Of a stretch of 64,000 nucleotides of DNA, positions 24,659 through 33,921 are shown in pieces. Numbering within the stretch: position 1 is the stretch's first letter; each line of letters starts with the position of its first letter. The translations under genes and the position numbers were made by a program. The stretch spans positions 109,648 through 173,647 of the forward strand of contig CAMJRR010000004.1 of NCBI GenBank assembly GCA_946408345.1, written 5' to 3'. The notes under the pieces were generated by a model, which did not search any database, was not told the origin of the DNA, and saw only the letters and a list, made by a program, of their open reading frames with translations. The stretch is from an uncultured Bacteroidales bacterium (GTDB lineage Bacteria; Bacteroidota; Bacteroidia; Bacteroidales; F082).

Positions 24659-24702
24659 AATACTTTACAACCTGCTTCTCAAAAACAAACCGCTCTTTGG
24701 CT

Positions 24703-24792
24703 TCATTTTTTTAATTCATTTCCCAATGCCACAACCCTCGCAGAAAAACCTTCAGCCGCAATGGCATCGAATATTTCTTGAAGGGGATTCAT
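24703..24792 (-). CDS. possible 29-residue small ORF
   Basis: This short frame reads MNPLQEIFDAIAAEGFSARV and ends VALGNELKK. It lies 44 bp upstream of the GHKL ATPase gene. It could be a leader peptide or the tail of a lost gene. No clear promoter or ribosome-binding site supports it. The rest of 24659-24920 shows no gene. Confidence 0.25.
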   Translation of the reverse strand: MNPLQEIFDAIAAEGFSARVVALGNELKK

Positions 24793-24920
24793 GTTTTTGC
24801 AGCTAATAGTTAGTGCATTTATTTCTTAATGTGCAAAAGTTTTATGATTTTTATTAGTCAGCATACAAGCGTGCCTTTTGCAACTGTGCCTGTTTGTAAC
24901 ATCTCGTCTCTGTAATGCTC

Positions 24921-26129
24921 TTATTTGCCTTTTGCAAAATCGGTCAAATAATCGAATCTTGGCGTCAAAACACCGTCTTTCAGAATCATCGAACGATCAA
25001 TCACATCGGAATGCTCGCCCTTCAGCAATGGCTCAAACACGTGTTTGGTCAACATCTCTCCGAAATAGGCACTGGTATCCATGGCCAAGGCATTGGGACA
25101 GGTGTCCACCGCCATCACGGAGATGTTGTTGGGTGACGAGAAAGCAGGTTCGTCTTGCTCGGTCATAGGATTGTAGTCATAGTAAGGATCATCATGCGTG
25201 GCAGGACGGACTGTCGACTTAATGCTACCCTTGATGTCGCAAGTCACATCGCCAATCATGCGGATGCGCATATCCTTGTTGCGCAAATCTTCCTCGCTCA
25301 GATACACCGGTGCCTCAGGTCCCCAGAAGTGGGCGCACACCAGCACATCGGTTTTCTTGGCCCAACGCATGAAATTGCTTTCGTATGCCTTGGCATTGTG
25401 CGTGAAATCGTTCCACGAGAAGGCGGCACCATCCTTGCGCTTTACCAAACGGTCTACATCGGCGAAACAATAGGACAAGCGGTCCACCGAATCACAGGAA
25501 AGATACTCCTCTTCCGTCAGCTTTTGGGCACCGATGTTATCCAACACATATTGTGCACCTTGCGACACACGGCCTGCGCCAGTCACAAACAGCTTTATTT
25601 TCGGCAATTCAATACCTTTCAATGATTCCAACAACTGGGTGAGCGTGAAACGGCGGTCAGGCTTGGGCAATTCATAGAGCTTGTGCTTCAAGCCATAGCC
25701 ACGCAGGGTGTAATAGGCACCCACCACGCCAGCCCACCAGCCGAAGGCACAAACGCGGATGCCCTTGTCGTCGACCAGATACTCATAGTCGCAGAAGGTG
25801 ATATGCTTCTGCATGAAGGCCTGCAACAGCGGACGGTTGTATTCCTGCATCTTGGCGATGTGGCCGAAAAAGAAGTAGTGCTTGTTCGGAATCAAGCTTT
25901 CGATCTTGGCCTCCTTGATGCCGAAAAGGATGTCGCAGTCCTGCAGATTGTCAACCACTTTCACACCTTCGGCGCGATATTCGTCATCCGAAAAGGCACG
26001 GATGTCGCTGGCTTGCACCACGATTTCGTGTTGGGGGAATTGTCTATTCAATTCTGCCACCTGCTTAGGGGCGAGGGCCACGCGGTTATCCACCGGGGTC
26101 TTGGTTTCTTTGATGATACCTATTTTCAT
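24921..26129 (-). CDS. saccharopine dehydrogenase/alanine dehydrogenase-like NAD(P)-dependent oxidoreductase
   Basis: This 402-residue protein opens with KIGIIKETKTPVDNRVAL, the alanine dehydrogenase/PNT-type N-terminal domain. It has a Rossmann motif LFVTGAGRVSQGAQYVL near residues 180-196 and a basic/acidic C-terminal region GDVTCDIKGSIKSTVR. The lysine-forming saccharopine dehydrogenase branch is the closest family. It follows the Wzy-like gene by 10 bp in the ACP-dependent operon, yet it could be an independent amino-acid enzyme. If linked, it might make an amino-acid-derived building block. Confidence 0.78.
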   Translation of the reverse strand: MKIGIIKETKTPVDNRVALAPKQVAELNRQFPQHEIVVQASDIRAFSDDEYRAEGVKVVDNLQDCDILFGIKEAKIESLIPNKHYFFFGHIAKMQEYNRPLLQAFMQKHITFCDYEYLVDDKGIRVCAFGWWAGVVGAYYTLRGYGLKHKLYELPKPDRRFTLTQLLESLKGIELPKIKLFVTGAGRVSQGAQYVLDNIGAQKLTEEEYLSCDSVDRLSYCFADVDRLVKRKDGAAFSWNDFTHNAKAYESNFMRWAKKTDVLVCAHFWGPEAPVYLSEEDLRNKDMRIRMIGDVTCDIKGSIKSTVRPATHDDPYYDYNPMTEQDEPAFSSPNNISVMAVDTCPNALAMDTSAYFGEMLTKHVFEPLLKGEHSDVIDRSMILKDGVLTPRFDYLTDFAKGK

Positions 26130-26139
26130 GATTTTTTAA

Positions 26140-27372
26140 TTATGCAGTTTGTAATTGATATTCATTCGAATAATAATCTCTCTGTTTGTCTCCACCCAAT
26201 ATATACATACCAATGATGGCAATAGTTAGCCATAAAGGAGTAGTTAACAAGTCTCTGACCAAAAAAGCTACAACCACTATTGTGAAAAAGACAAATGATG
26301 CTACAGATATATTGTTCAAAAACAATATGACCATAAATAATAGTACAATAGAAAGCCCCACTATACCATGATTAACGATGAATTTTTTATATCCAGAAGC
26401 TTGAATGGTCCAGTTATTCCCTTCAGTTAATTGGTCACGAGCACCAAAATACTTATCAGACGATTGCATCAGATTGGCATAATGAATCTCAAAATTATCG
26501 CCCGTCCTATTGTAACCCGAAATGGTATTGCTCTCTTCATTATATTCAAGACGGGAAATAATACGTACATAAATTGCAGTGTCTTCATTGGTGGAGAAAT
26601 ACCAATACAATCCACCTAAAAGTGATAAAGTCATCACCATAATGGGAACCTTATATCTACTATTGCTACGAGTCAATTGATTGGCCACTATCGAAAAAAG
26701 TAACAAACCATAAGCAATCAAAGAAAAAGACATAATGATTGCCACCAACATAATAATGTTTCTAAAGCGGAAAATCCTATCGTTTCGAGTGTTAAGATGA
26801 AAAAGAAATACACAAGGGGTTGCCATCTGACCTGGTTCCAAAAAAACACTCGAAAAACGTTCAAAATCACCTCCCATATTAGCTTGGGTGGTAAAGAAAT
26901 AATAATCGTAATAAATATGATAACCATTAGAATGGTAAATCGGTCCTGTGTATGACAAAGGGAATCCAATCCTATACAATATCCAACCAAAAATAGAAAC
27001 GACAAGAATAAAGACAAAACAATTTGTGATGGCTTTCAAAAGGTATTCCATCTCATCGACAGAAAGTAGTACCACCATGCTCATAGAAAAAAACAAAAGG
27101 ATATTATAAAAAGTCGAAAACAAGTTGGTTTGTAAAACAACAATAGTCATAAATATGTAAACAAACCATACGAATATCCAACCGATTTTTCCTTTAGAGA
27201 AACACACTCCTTTTTGTGTCATCTTAATAAAGGCAAATCCGCAAACCAAAACATACAATAATGGTCGGGGAACGCTCATCAACCATGACACCTCTGCTGT
27301 TGCATATACCAAAAGGCACATGCTAAACACATACAATTTAGTTAACAGGTCAGGTTTCCAAACTTGTTCCAT
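26140..27372 (-). CDS. O-antigen ligase/Wzy polymerase-like membrane protein
   Basis: This 410-residue protein is almost entirely hydrophobic, with around 11 predicted membrane segments. It has a larger loop (about 260-330) containing polar and charged residues (RTGDNFEIHYANLMQSSDKY), as in Wzy/WaaL proteins. I place the start at 27370-27372, because the frame to 27441 would overlap the ketoacyl synthase gene. Such proteins polymerise or ligate lipid-linked oligosaccharides at the periplasmic side. Sequence in this family is poorly conserved, so the assignment rests on topology and locus. Confidence 0.7.
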   Translation of the reverse strand: MEQVWKPDLLTKLYVFSMCLLVYATAEVSWLMSVPRPLLYVLVCGFAFIKMTQKGVCFSKGKIGWIFVWFVYIFMTIVVLQTNLFSTFYNILLFFSMSMVVLLSVDEMEYLLKAITNCFVFILVVSIFGWILYRIGFPLSYTGPIYHSNGYHIYYDYYFFTTQANMGGDFERFSSVFLEPGQMATPCVFLFHLNTRNDRIFRFRNIIMLVAIIMSFSLIAYGLLLFSIVANQLTRSNSRYKVPIMVMTLSLLGGLYWYFSTNEDTAIYVRIISRLEYNEESNTISGYNRTGDNFEIHYANLMQSSDKYFGARDQLTEGNNWTIQASGYKKFIVNHGIVGLSIVLLFMVILFLNNISVASFVFFTIVVVAFLVRDLLTTPLWLTIAIIGMYILGGDKQRDYYSNEYQLQTA

Positions 27373-27412
27373 ACTATTAGTCTTACTAGTATTACTTCTA
27401 GTCGTAAAAAAT

Positions 27413-28471
27413 TTAGTGTGAATAATGTACCAAGTCCACAATCTTCATCTCCTTGCTCGGCTCGAAATACATTGCACCCCAAGCCAATCCTGTGCCAAAG
27501 CCACAGGCAACCACTTTTTTGCCACCAATATCATTCTTCAATTTATTGACAATCATCAAAGGAATTGTGGTTGAAGAAGAGTTGCCAAAGTCGGCAATGT
27601 TATACGGACAATGCTCATCGTCAACCTTCAGACGCTTTTGGATAAGCTTGTTGATCATCTTGTTGGCTTGATGGATAAGGAAATAGTCTATGTTTTCCTT
27701 CGGAATTTCATAATGTTCCAACAAGTTTTTGATGCACTTGGGAGCGGTGTGCATAGCGAAAGAGAGAATGTCGTCGCCTTGCATGTCGGCGTTCAGATTG
27801 TTACGCATGATCTCATCCTTACACATGTGATATTCAAAGGAAGCTGGGGTTACGGGATTGCGATAACCACCATCAGGGATGATAAGCGACTTGAAATTGC
27901 TGCCATCAGAATGCATACTGAATAACAATGGCTTGGCGTTTTCCTTAAACTCCAACAAGGTAGCTGTGCCAGCATCGCCTGCCAGCAGGTTCACGCGGTC
28001 GTATGGCGATTTGGCTTTTGTAGAAGTTTCGCCCACTAGCAATAAGCCTTTCTTCAATTTACCTGCACTCATCATAGATGACATCACCGAAAGACCGTAA
28101 ATCCATCCTGGACAACTCATAGTGATGTCGAAACTCAGGCAATTCTGAGAAAGACCCAAACGATGTTGGAGAATGCAAGCCGTTGCGGGGAAAATATAGT
28201 CAGGAGTTTGGGTAACCATAATGAGGCACTCTATCTCCTCTTTGTTCCACCCTGCTTCAGCGATAAGCTTTTCCGCTGCGCATAGGCACAAATCCGATGA
28301 ACAGATACCGTCTTCGGCAATGTAGCGGCGCTCCACTCCTGTCGTCTCAATATATCTTTTGAGTTCTTCCTTGTCCTCAATCAAGTCGGAATCCTTGTTT
28401 TCCACCATCTTTGGAGGCACGCAGGCAGCGATGCCCGCAATGTTCACGTTCTCAATCTTTAAAAATGCCAT
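27413..28471 (-). CDS. ketoacyl-ACP synthase III (FabH-like)
   Basis: This 352-residue thiolase-fold enzyme keeps the FabH catalytic triad: Cys120 in DITMSCPGW, His267 in LIHQAN and Asn297 in FGNSSS. It would condense an acyl thioester with a malonyl- or other acyl-ACP, or transfer an acyl group as in some FabH-like acyltransferases. It sits 6 bp downstream of an AMP ligase in an operon with two ACPs, so it is likely pathway-specific. No ketoreductase/dehydratase set for chain extension is present apart from two SDRs. Confidence 0.88.
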   Translation of the reverse strand: MAFLKIENVNIAGIAACVPPKMVENKDSDLIEDKEELKRYIETTGVERRYIAEDGICSSDLCLCAAEKLIAEAGWNKEEIECLIMVTQTPDYIFPATACILQHRLGLSQNCLSFDITMSCPGWIYGLSVMSSMMSAGKLKKGLLLVGETSTKAKSPYDRVNLLAGDAGTATLLEFKENAKPLLFSMHSDGSNFKSLIIPDGGYRNPVTPASFEYHMCKDEIMRNNLNADMQGDDILSFAMHTAPKCIKNLLEHYEIPKENIDYFLIHQANKMINKLIQKRLKVDDEHCPYNIADFGNSSSTTIPLMIVNKLKNDIGGKKVVACGFGTGLAWGAMYFEPSKEMKIVDLVHYSH

Positions 28472-28477
28472 GTCGTT

Positions 28478-29875
28478 TTAATTCAATTGCTTATAATTAA
28501 TTTTTCCCGACTCAAAGCGCGGGATGGCTTCAATGCAGTTGACCTCAAACAAGGTGGAAATCAGTCCCGTCTTTTCGGAAATCAATTTCTTAACCTCATC
28601 CTTGAGTTCTGCTTTGGTAATATATATTTTCATCTTGGAATCGTCGCCCGTGCAGGCACACTCGATGCCAAAATGCTCTGAAATAATTCTCTCGCATTGA
28701 TCGAGGCTGACACGTAAGCCGAACAATTTTAAGAAACGTTTCATGCGACCCACGATGTAGAAACAGCCGTCCTTATCCATCTTGGCAATGTCGCCTGTGT
28801 GATATACGCCACAGAACTCGTCACCTGCGGTCAAGTCTTCAATGCCCGTAGCATAGCCCATAGTGACATTCGATCCTTCATAGATAAGCTCCCCCTCGAT
28901 ATTGGGTTCGAGTATTTGTTGGCCATTTTCGTCAACCAAATACAGATTTCCTTCAGGAATAGCTTTCCCGATACTTCCTGTTTTCTGAACCGCCCGTTCA
29001 GGAGAAAGGAAGGCCAAACGGGCAGTGGTCTCGGTTGTCCCGAATGTAGCGAAGAAGCGTTTGCCCTTTTCCTCCGCATAGTTAGCGAAAGCAGCAAATA
29101 ATGTATCGGACAGTTTGCCTCCACCTTCTGCCATAGTGGTGAGATAAGGCAAATCCATCTTCTGAAAACGCAAGCGATTCAGAATCTCATAGCTGAAAGG
29201 CACACCTGTAAAGTTGGTGCCTTTCTGTTCTTTGATGAACTGCCAATATTTGGGATTCATCAAGTTGGCTGCCACCAAAAGCACCGTTGCACCCGCATGA
29301 AGGTGGCTGCAAATCACATTGAGACCCATGGTATACTGCATGGGCAAGTCGATAATGCCACGCTCATCAGCAGTCCAGCCGAAGGCTTGGGCCACATTTT
29401 TGGCGTTGTTCTCTACATTGCCATACTTGTGACGCACTAATTTGGGGCTTCCTGTAGTTCCAGAGGTCGTCATCAGCAGCGACAATTCGGGGTGCATCTC
29501 AGGGGCTTTTTCCCCTGTCTTGCATAGGACATACTCCTTGTAATTCAAGATGACCTCGAAGCCGAAATCAGCGATTTTGCTCTCAGGCATCCAATAATAG
29601 GACGGATGATAGGTCTCGCGCAGATTGTCGAGCAGTCCACGGTCGATGGCGGCGTTGATCAAAAGACAAACGTCTTTGTTTTCGTACAATGCCACAAAGC
29701 CGGCCAAAGAACCCACTTTGTTCTCACAAAGACAAAACACCAACTCGCGTTTTGGCAAGGTCGTGGACAATTTCTGGCCCAACTCCACCAGTTCACCGTA
29801 GGTCAATTGACCTCCTGAGTCGTCAATGGCTGCAAAAGCCGAGACGGGTTTTTTATCGATGTCGAAAAGCATCAA
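28478..29875 (-). CDS. AMP-dependent acyl ligase for ACP loading
   Basis: This 465-residue ANL enzyme has the P-loop MTTSGTTGSPKLV (residues 135-147), TFGTTETTARLA (A5 region near 285), YHTGDIAKMDKDG (A7) and IVGRMKRFLKLFGLRVS (A8). It is shorter at the N-terminus than acyl-CoA synthetases and resembles ligases that charge stand-alone carrier proteins. Its start overlaps the ACP stop by 4 bp, strong evidence that this ACP is its partner. The acid activated is unknown. Confidence 0.87.
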   Translation of the reverse strand: MMLFDIDKKPVSAFAAIDDSGGQLTYGELVELGQKLSTTLPKRELVFCLCENKVGSLAGFVALYENKDVCLLINAAIDRGLLDNLRETYHPSYYWMPESKIADFGFEVILNYKEYVLCKTGEKAPEMHPELSLLMTTSGTTGSPKLVRHKYGNVENNAKNVAQAFGWTADERGIIDLPMQYTMGLNVICSHLHAGATVLLVAANLMNPKYWQFIKEQKGTNFTGVPFSYEILNRLRFQKMDLPYLTTMAEGGGKLSDTLFAAFANYAEEKGKRFFATFGTTETTARLAFLSPERAVQKTGSIGKAIPEGNLYLVDENGQQILEPNIEGELIYEGSNVTMGYATGIEDLTAGDEFCGVYHTGDIAKMDKDGCFYIVGRMKRFLKLFGLRVSLDQCERIISEHFGIECACTGDDSKMKIYITKAELKDEVKKLISEKTGLISTLFEVNCIEAIPRFESGKINYKQLN

Positions 29876-30108
29876 AGTTCGATATTGTGGTTCTTCAGAA
29901 TGTCAAGACCCGCTGCGTAGGAATTGAAAGCCATCACCTCGTCAGGTTCGAACTCGAATCCGAAGGCATCCTCGATAACGGCAATCAGACTCATCTGACC
30001 GATGCTATCCCATTTGTCGACGCTGTCCATAGTTGCATTTTCAACTTCCTCCATCGGGATTTCAAGACCTTCCACGAAGGCGTTCTTGTATTTTTCAATG
30101 TTTGTCAT
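29872..30108 (-). CDS. acyl carrier protein
   Basis: This 78-residue acidic protein has the attachment motif DKWDSIGQMSLI, with Ser35 as the likely phosphopantetheine site. It is coupled to the AMP ligase by a 4-bp overlap and follows the transketolase C-terminal subunit by 9 bp. A free ACP embedded between a split transketolase and an acyl ligase is unusual and suggests that the two-carbon transfer occurs on, or just before, a carrier-bound intermediate. Confidence 0.9.
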   Translation of the reverse strand: MTNIEKYKNAFVEGLEIPMEEVENATMDSVDKWDSIGQMSLIAVIEDAFGFEFEPDEVMAFNSYAAGLDILKNHNIEL

Positions 30109-30117
30109 ATCTATATT

Positions 30118-31092
30118 TTATTTGTTGATTTCATTTTTGATTCTATCGGCTATTTGGGGTGCTGTCAGTCCGTGCTGTTCCCAGCAGTACCGCAATTCAC
30201 CTAACTTGCAGAAGAAGTCGTTCACACCGATTCTGACCAAGCGAGGTGTGCCTGTCTTGTCAGACAAATACTCGGCAATGGCACCACCCAAACCACCTAT
30301 AATACTATGCTCTTCCACCGAGACTATCAGTTTGGAAGATTTTATCGCCTTATCGATACAATCTGTATCCAAAGGCTTGATGGTGTGCATATCCACCACC
30401 GTGCAATTAATGCCTTGAGCCGACAGCTGTTCAGCTGCATCCAAGGCTTCGCGCACCATCATGCCCGTTGCAATGACAGTAACATCATCACCTTCACGCA
30501 ACACGTTGGCTTTGCCCAACTGGAAGTCGAAGTCCTTGTCATAAACGATGGGACAATTCAACAAACCTGAAAGCCTTACATAAACCGGGCCTTTTACATC
30601 GTGTGCAGCAATGACACATTTGATGGCTTCAAGACTATCAGCCGCAGAAAGAATGGTCATGTTGGGCAATGCCCTTGCAAAAGTAATGTCCTCTGTGGCC
30701 CAATGCGATATGGAAAGCGTCTCCATGGCAAAACCAGCCGAATTGCCGACTAATTTCACATTGAAGTTATGATAAGCGAGGTTGTGACGCACGAACTCCA
30801 AGGCTCTAGTTACCACGAACTCAGCGTAAGTACAAGCATAAACGGCACGTCCGTCCTCGGAGGAGAGACCTGCAGCAATGCCAACCATACTCTGTTCGGA
30901 GATACCTGCGTTGATGACCCTGTCAGGGTAATACGTATAGAAACGGTCGAGACTGGCGATAGCCACGCTGTCGGCCACCACCACCCTCATATCTGGATCT
31001 CTCTTGGCCAGTTCCATCATTCCGATGCCGGCTGCGGCACCTTTCTGCCCTAATTTGGCGTATGCTTTTATCAATGCGGGATTAATGGCCAT
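30118..31092 (-). CDS. transketolase-like protein, C-terminal (PYR) subunit
   Basis: This 324-residue protein corresponds to the pyrimidine-binding and C-terminal domains of transketolase. YPDRVINAGISEQSMVGIAAG (residues about 54-74, containing the cofactor-activating Glu) and IVSVEEHSIIGGLGGAIAEYL are clear. With the N-terminal subunit encoded immediately upstream it should form a heterodimeric thiamine-diphosphate enzyme. Split transketolases occur in specialised sugar and secondary pathways; central metabolism usually uses the fused form. The spacing of 3 bp shows tight coupling. Confidence 0.87.
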   Translation of the reverse strand: MAINPALIKAYAKLGQKGAAAGIGMMELAKRDPDMRVVVADSVAIASLDRFYTYYPDRVINAGISEQSMVGIAAGLSSEDGRAVYACTYAEFVVTRALEFVRHNLAYHNFNVKLVGNSAGFAMETLSISHWATEDITFARALPNMTILSAADSLEAIKCVIAAHDVKGPVYVRLSGLLNCPIVYDKDFDFQLGKANVLREGDDVTVIATGMMVREALDAAEQLSAQGINCTVVDMHTIKPLDTDCIDKAIKSSKLIVSVEEHSIIGGLGGAIAEYLSDKTGTPRLVRIGVNDFFCKLGELRYCWEQHGLTAPQIADRIKNEINK

Positions 31093-31095
31093 GTC

Positions 31096-31923
31096 TTATC
31101 CTTTCTGTATTTCTTCCACAGCTTGGTGATACTGGTTCTCATTCAGTACCGACTGGTGCCATGACTTGTTGTTTTCAATGAATGAAACGCCTTTGCCTTT
31201 GACCGTCTTGGCTATAATGGCGTATGGTTTGCCTTGAGGTTTGTGCGACAAGGCTTCAATAAGATGGTGGATGTCGTGGCCGTCGATGGTCACCGATTCC
31301 CAGCCGAAGGCTTCCATTTTCTTCTGCATGTCTAACTGAGCCATCAGTTCCTCTGTGTTGCCGTCAACCGACATGTAGTTACGATCGATGATGACCGTCA
31401 GGTTGTCGAGTTTGTAATGCGCTGCCGAGATAAAAGACTCCCAAACGGAGCCTTCCTCGCATTCGGCATCGCCCAACAAGCAATAGACATGGTACTTTTG
31501 CTGCGTCTGTTTGGCAATAATGGCCTTTCCTACTACAAATGACATTTCCATACCCAAGCTCATCGAGCCATATTCGTTGCCAATCTCCCTTTTCAACTGA
31601 TGGCCCACTAACAAGCCGTCGTTTTCCTCAAAAGAATTCAGCACGTCAATGGGATAGAACCCCATTTCAGCTCTGGCAGGGAACTCAGCCAAACGAGCGT
31701 GTTCCTTTCCTGCGATGAAACGATCTCTGTCGTTCCACAAGGGATTGTCAAGGTCGTAGTTTAGTATGGTTCCGTAAAGAACGGCATATATCTCAATGCA
31801 CGAAAGGCTACCGCTGACATGGGCGCCTCTGCTACCTGCGGCGAGGGCCATATCCATGGCATGAAGCCTCATCCGCTTGCATAATGCTTTGATTTCCTCT
31901 TCGTTGAGTCTTTTTCTGTTCAT
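31096..31923 (-). CDS. transketolase-like protein, N-terminal (PP) subunit
   Basis: This 275-residue protein carries the thiamine-diphosphate motif GDAECEEGSVW followed by VIIDRN (residues 151-182), and earlier SRGAHVSGSLSCIEIYAVLY. It provides the diphosphate-binding half of the heterodimer. Its start overlaps the stop of the upstream SDR gene. Donor and acceptor are not known. In this operon a hydroxyacetyl or acetyl transfer giving a branched or polyol side chain would fit. Confidence 0.87.
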   Translation of the reverse strand: MNRKRLNEEEIKALCKRMRLHAMDMALAAGSRGAHVSGSLSCIEIYAVLYGTILNYDLDNPLWNDRDRFIAGKEHARLAEFPARAEMGFYPIDVLNSFEENDGLLVGHQLKREIGNEYGSMSLGMEMSFVVGKAIIAKQTQQKYHVYCLLGDAECEEGSVWESFISAAHYKLDNLTVIIDRNYMSVDGNTEELMAQLDMQKKMEAFGWESVTIDGHDIHHLIEALSHKPQGKPYAIIAKTVKGKGVSFIENNKSWHQSVLNENQYHQAVEEIQKG

Positions 31924-32648
31924 CAGCGACCTCCGTCCACTTTTATGATTTCTCCATTAATATACGAGGCTTGTTCCGAAGCCAAGAAAAGCGCCACTTG
32001 AGCTATTTCTTCTCTCTTGCCAAGCCTTCTCAAAGCTGATTCAGATGCCAATTTGGTGAGCATCTCGTCATTGTATTGATGAATCATTTCCGTCTCGATA
32101 GGACCTGGAGCGATAGAATTCACTCTTATGCCCATCGGTCCGAGTTCCTTGGCCAAGCATTTGGTCATCATCATCACGGCAGCCTTACTGCTTCCGTAAG
32201 CGATTTTACCAGGCTGAGGCTCTATTCCAGCGATAGACCCCATATTGATAATGGCACCCTTCTTTTGGCGTGCCATCTTTTTTGAGACCTTCTGAATGAT
32301 TTGCAACATGGCGAAATAGTTCACCTCAAACAATTTACGGATGTCGTCCACTTTCGACATGCTCAACAGCCCGACTGTGGAAATGCCGGCATTATTGACA
32401 AGTACATCGATAGTTTCGTTTTCATCCAAAATCTGCTTGATGCCATTGTTCACGCTTTCGGTGTCGCTCATCTCGAAATAGATGGCCTTGATCCACACCC
32501 CGTTGTGTGAAGCGGTATCGTTCAGCCAAGCCTCGTGTTCTAATGTCGCTTTTCTCGCGCAAGCCCAAATGTTATAGCCTGCTACGGCAAAAGCTTCCAC
32601 CATAGCCTTGCCGATGCCTCTGTTGCTGCCAGTGATGATTGCGTTCAT
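31923..32648 (-). CDS. short-chain dehydrogenase/reductase (SDR)
   Basis: This 241-residue classical SDR has the cofactor motif TGSNRGIG (residues 6-13), NNAG in the LVNNAGIS strand, catalytic Ser in INMGSIAG and YGSSK (Tyr and Lys near 155-160). It is FabG-like in length. It overlaps the transketolase gene by one base. It could reduce a keto group on the ACP-bound or sugar-bound product. Confidence 0.87.
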   Translation of the reverse strand: MNAIITGSNRGIGKAMVEAFAVAGYNIWACARKATLEHEAWLNDTASHNGVWIKAIYFEMSDTESVNNGIKQILDENETIDVLVNNAGISTVGLLSMSKVDDIRKLFEVNYFAMLQIIQKVSKKMARQKKGAIINMGSIAGIEPQPGKIAYGSSKAAVMMMTKCLAKELGPMGIRVNSIAPGPIETEMIHQYNDEMLTKLASESALRRLGKREEIAQVALFLASEQASYINGEIIKVDGGR

Positions 32649-32650
32649 AA

Positions 32651-33409
32651 TTAACAGGTTAAGGTTTTACCACCATCAATAATCAAGGCATGACCCGTAA
32701 TATAAGAGGAAGCATCAGAAAGCAGGAAGATGATGGCATTGGCAATCTCTTCAGGCTCAGCATAGCGCTTGAGTGGATAAGTCTGAATGTCTTTCGCGAC
32801 CTCTTCCTCCGAATACACCGCATTTTTGACAATGTTGGTGTTCACCCGGCTTGGATTCACACTGTTGACGCGGATATTTCGTACTGCAAATTCCAAGGCT
32901 GCATTTCTCATGAACGCATCCAAAGCATTTTTCGAGACAGCGTACATCACGCCTCCCATGGACACCATCTTCACTCCGCTGATGGACTCTGTAAATACGA
33001 TGGAGCCACCTTTGTTGAGTTTTTTCTTCTTGTAGAGTTTTTGGGTCAAGTACATAGGAGCGAACGCATTAATATTCACTATACGCCCCATGTCATCGCT
33101 GTTCAAAAACTGTATCGGAAGGACTTTGGAAATACCGGCATTGCACACCATCCCGTCCAAAGCAGAAATATCTTTCACAAGCTGATCCAACGCTTCTTCG
33201 TTGGTGAGGTCGGCGGCAAACATTTGATGTTCTTTAGGACATTCTTCATTAAGGATACCCAAAGTTTCTTTCAAGGTCACCTCATTGATGTCAGTCACCA
33301 CAATGGTAGCACCCATCTTAGCACAGGCCAAGGCAGTGGCTCTTCCGATGCCACCGCCCGCTCCCGTGATTAGAATGGTTTTGCCTTCTAATGTGAAAGG
33401 ATTATACAT
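32651..33409 (-). CDS. short-chain dehydrogenase/reductase (SDR)
   Basis: This 252-residue classical SDR has TGAGGGIG near residue 15, VCNAGIS, catalytic Ser in VFTESISG and YAVSK. It is only moderately similar to the neighbouring SDR, so the two probably act on different steps. It lies 2 bp upstream of the other SDR and 11 bp downstream of the first ACP gene. Confidence 0.87.
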   Translation of the reverse strand: MYNPFTLEGKTILITGAGGGIGRATALACAKMGATIVVTDINEVTLKETLGILNEECPKEHQMFAADLTNEEALDQLVKDISALDGMVCNAGISKVLPIQFLNSDDMGRIVNINAFAPMYLTQKLYKKKKLNKGGSIVFTESISGVKMVSMGGVMYAVSKNALDAFMRNAALEFAVRNIRVNSVNPSRVNTNIVKNAVYSEEEVAKDIQTYPLKRYAEPEEIANAIIFLLSDASSYITGHALIIDGGKTLTC

Positions 33410-33420
33410 TCAGCTTTTGA

Positions 33421-33651
33421 TTATTTTTTTGACTTAACTACGTCGAACAATTCCTGCACCGTGTCTACCTTGCGAATATCGTCACCTTTCAGGGTGATAC
33501 CGTATTCGTCGTCAACCATGGCGATAATCGAAAGCGAAATAAGTGATGACCACTCGTCAAATTCCTTAAATTTTGTCTCTGGAGTGAATTCGTTGACCTC
33601 TACATCCTCGTATTGATCCGCTAAATTTTTAATGAAATCTTTAATTTCCAT
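33421..33651 (-). CDS. acyl carrier protein, first gene of the ACP-dependent operon
   Basis: The 76-residue protein starts at 33649-33651 (MEIKDFIKNL). A longer frame to 33717 would run through the promoter and is not used. The attachment region is FDEWSSLISL, with the serine at residue 35 or 36; the usual Asp-Ser pair is replaced by Ser-Ser, which is slightly atypical. It is the third carrier protein in the window and begins the operon, directly behind a promoter. Confidence 0.85.
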   Translation of the reverse strand: MEIKDFIKNLADQYEDVEVNEFTPETKFKEFDEWSSLISLSIIAMVDDEYGITLKGDDIRKVDTVQELFDVVKSKK

Positions 33652-33684
33652 GATTATTATTTGTTTTAATGTTAATTGATACGG

Positions 33685-33692
33685 CAAAATTA
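33685..33692 (-). promoter_or_regulatory. putative -7 promoter box of the ACP-dependent operon
   Basis: The minus strand reads TAATTTTG, matching TAnnTTTG, 33 bases before the ACP start. A -33 TTG at ideal spacing is not evident. The stretch 33693-33921 upstream contains no gene. Confidence 0.5.
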
Positions 33693-33921
33693 TACTACGA
33701 AATAGAACATTTTTCACAACGTCTAAAACGTGAAAAAGACTATTAATAGCTCTTTATTAAAGAAATGGTTTTAATAGCTTCGCCCCGTCAGTCACATTCC
33801 GTGGTGACAAAGGGCTGAGAATGACTTGTTTATGAGCCTATTTATCAACACCTTTATGCTCTGCTTTGGCTCACTATCGAATTTGAGGCAAAATTAGGTA
33901 AAAAAACGAATAAAAGAAGAA

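Noticed and set aside
32690..33373. Long open frame on the plus strand opposite an SDR gene (227 codons)
   Set aside because: It is antisense to a complete SDR with all motifs. The translation is rich in His/Arg and has no family features.
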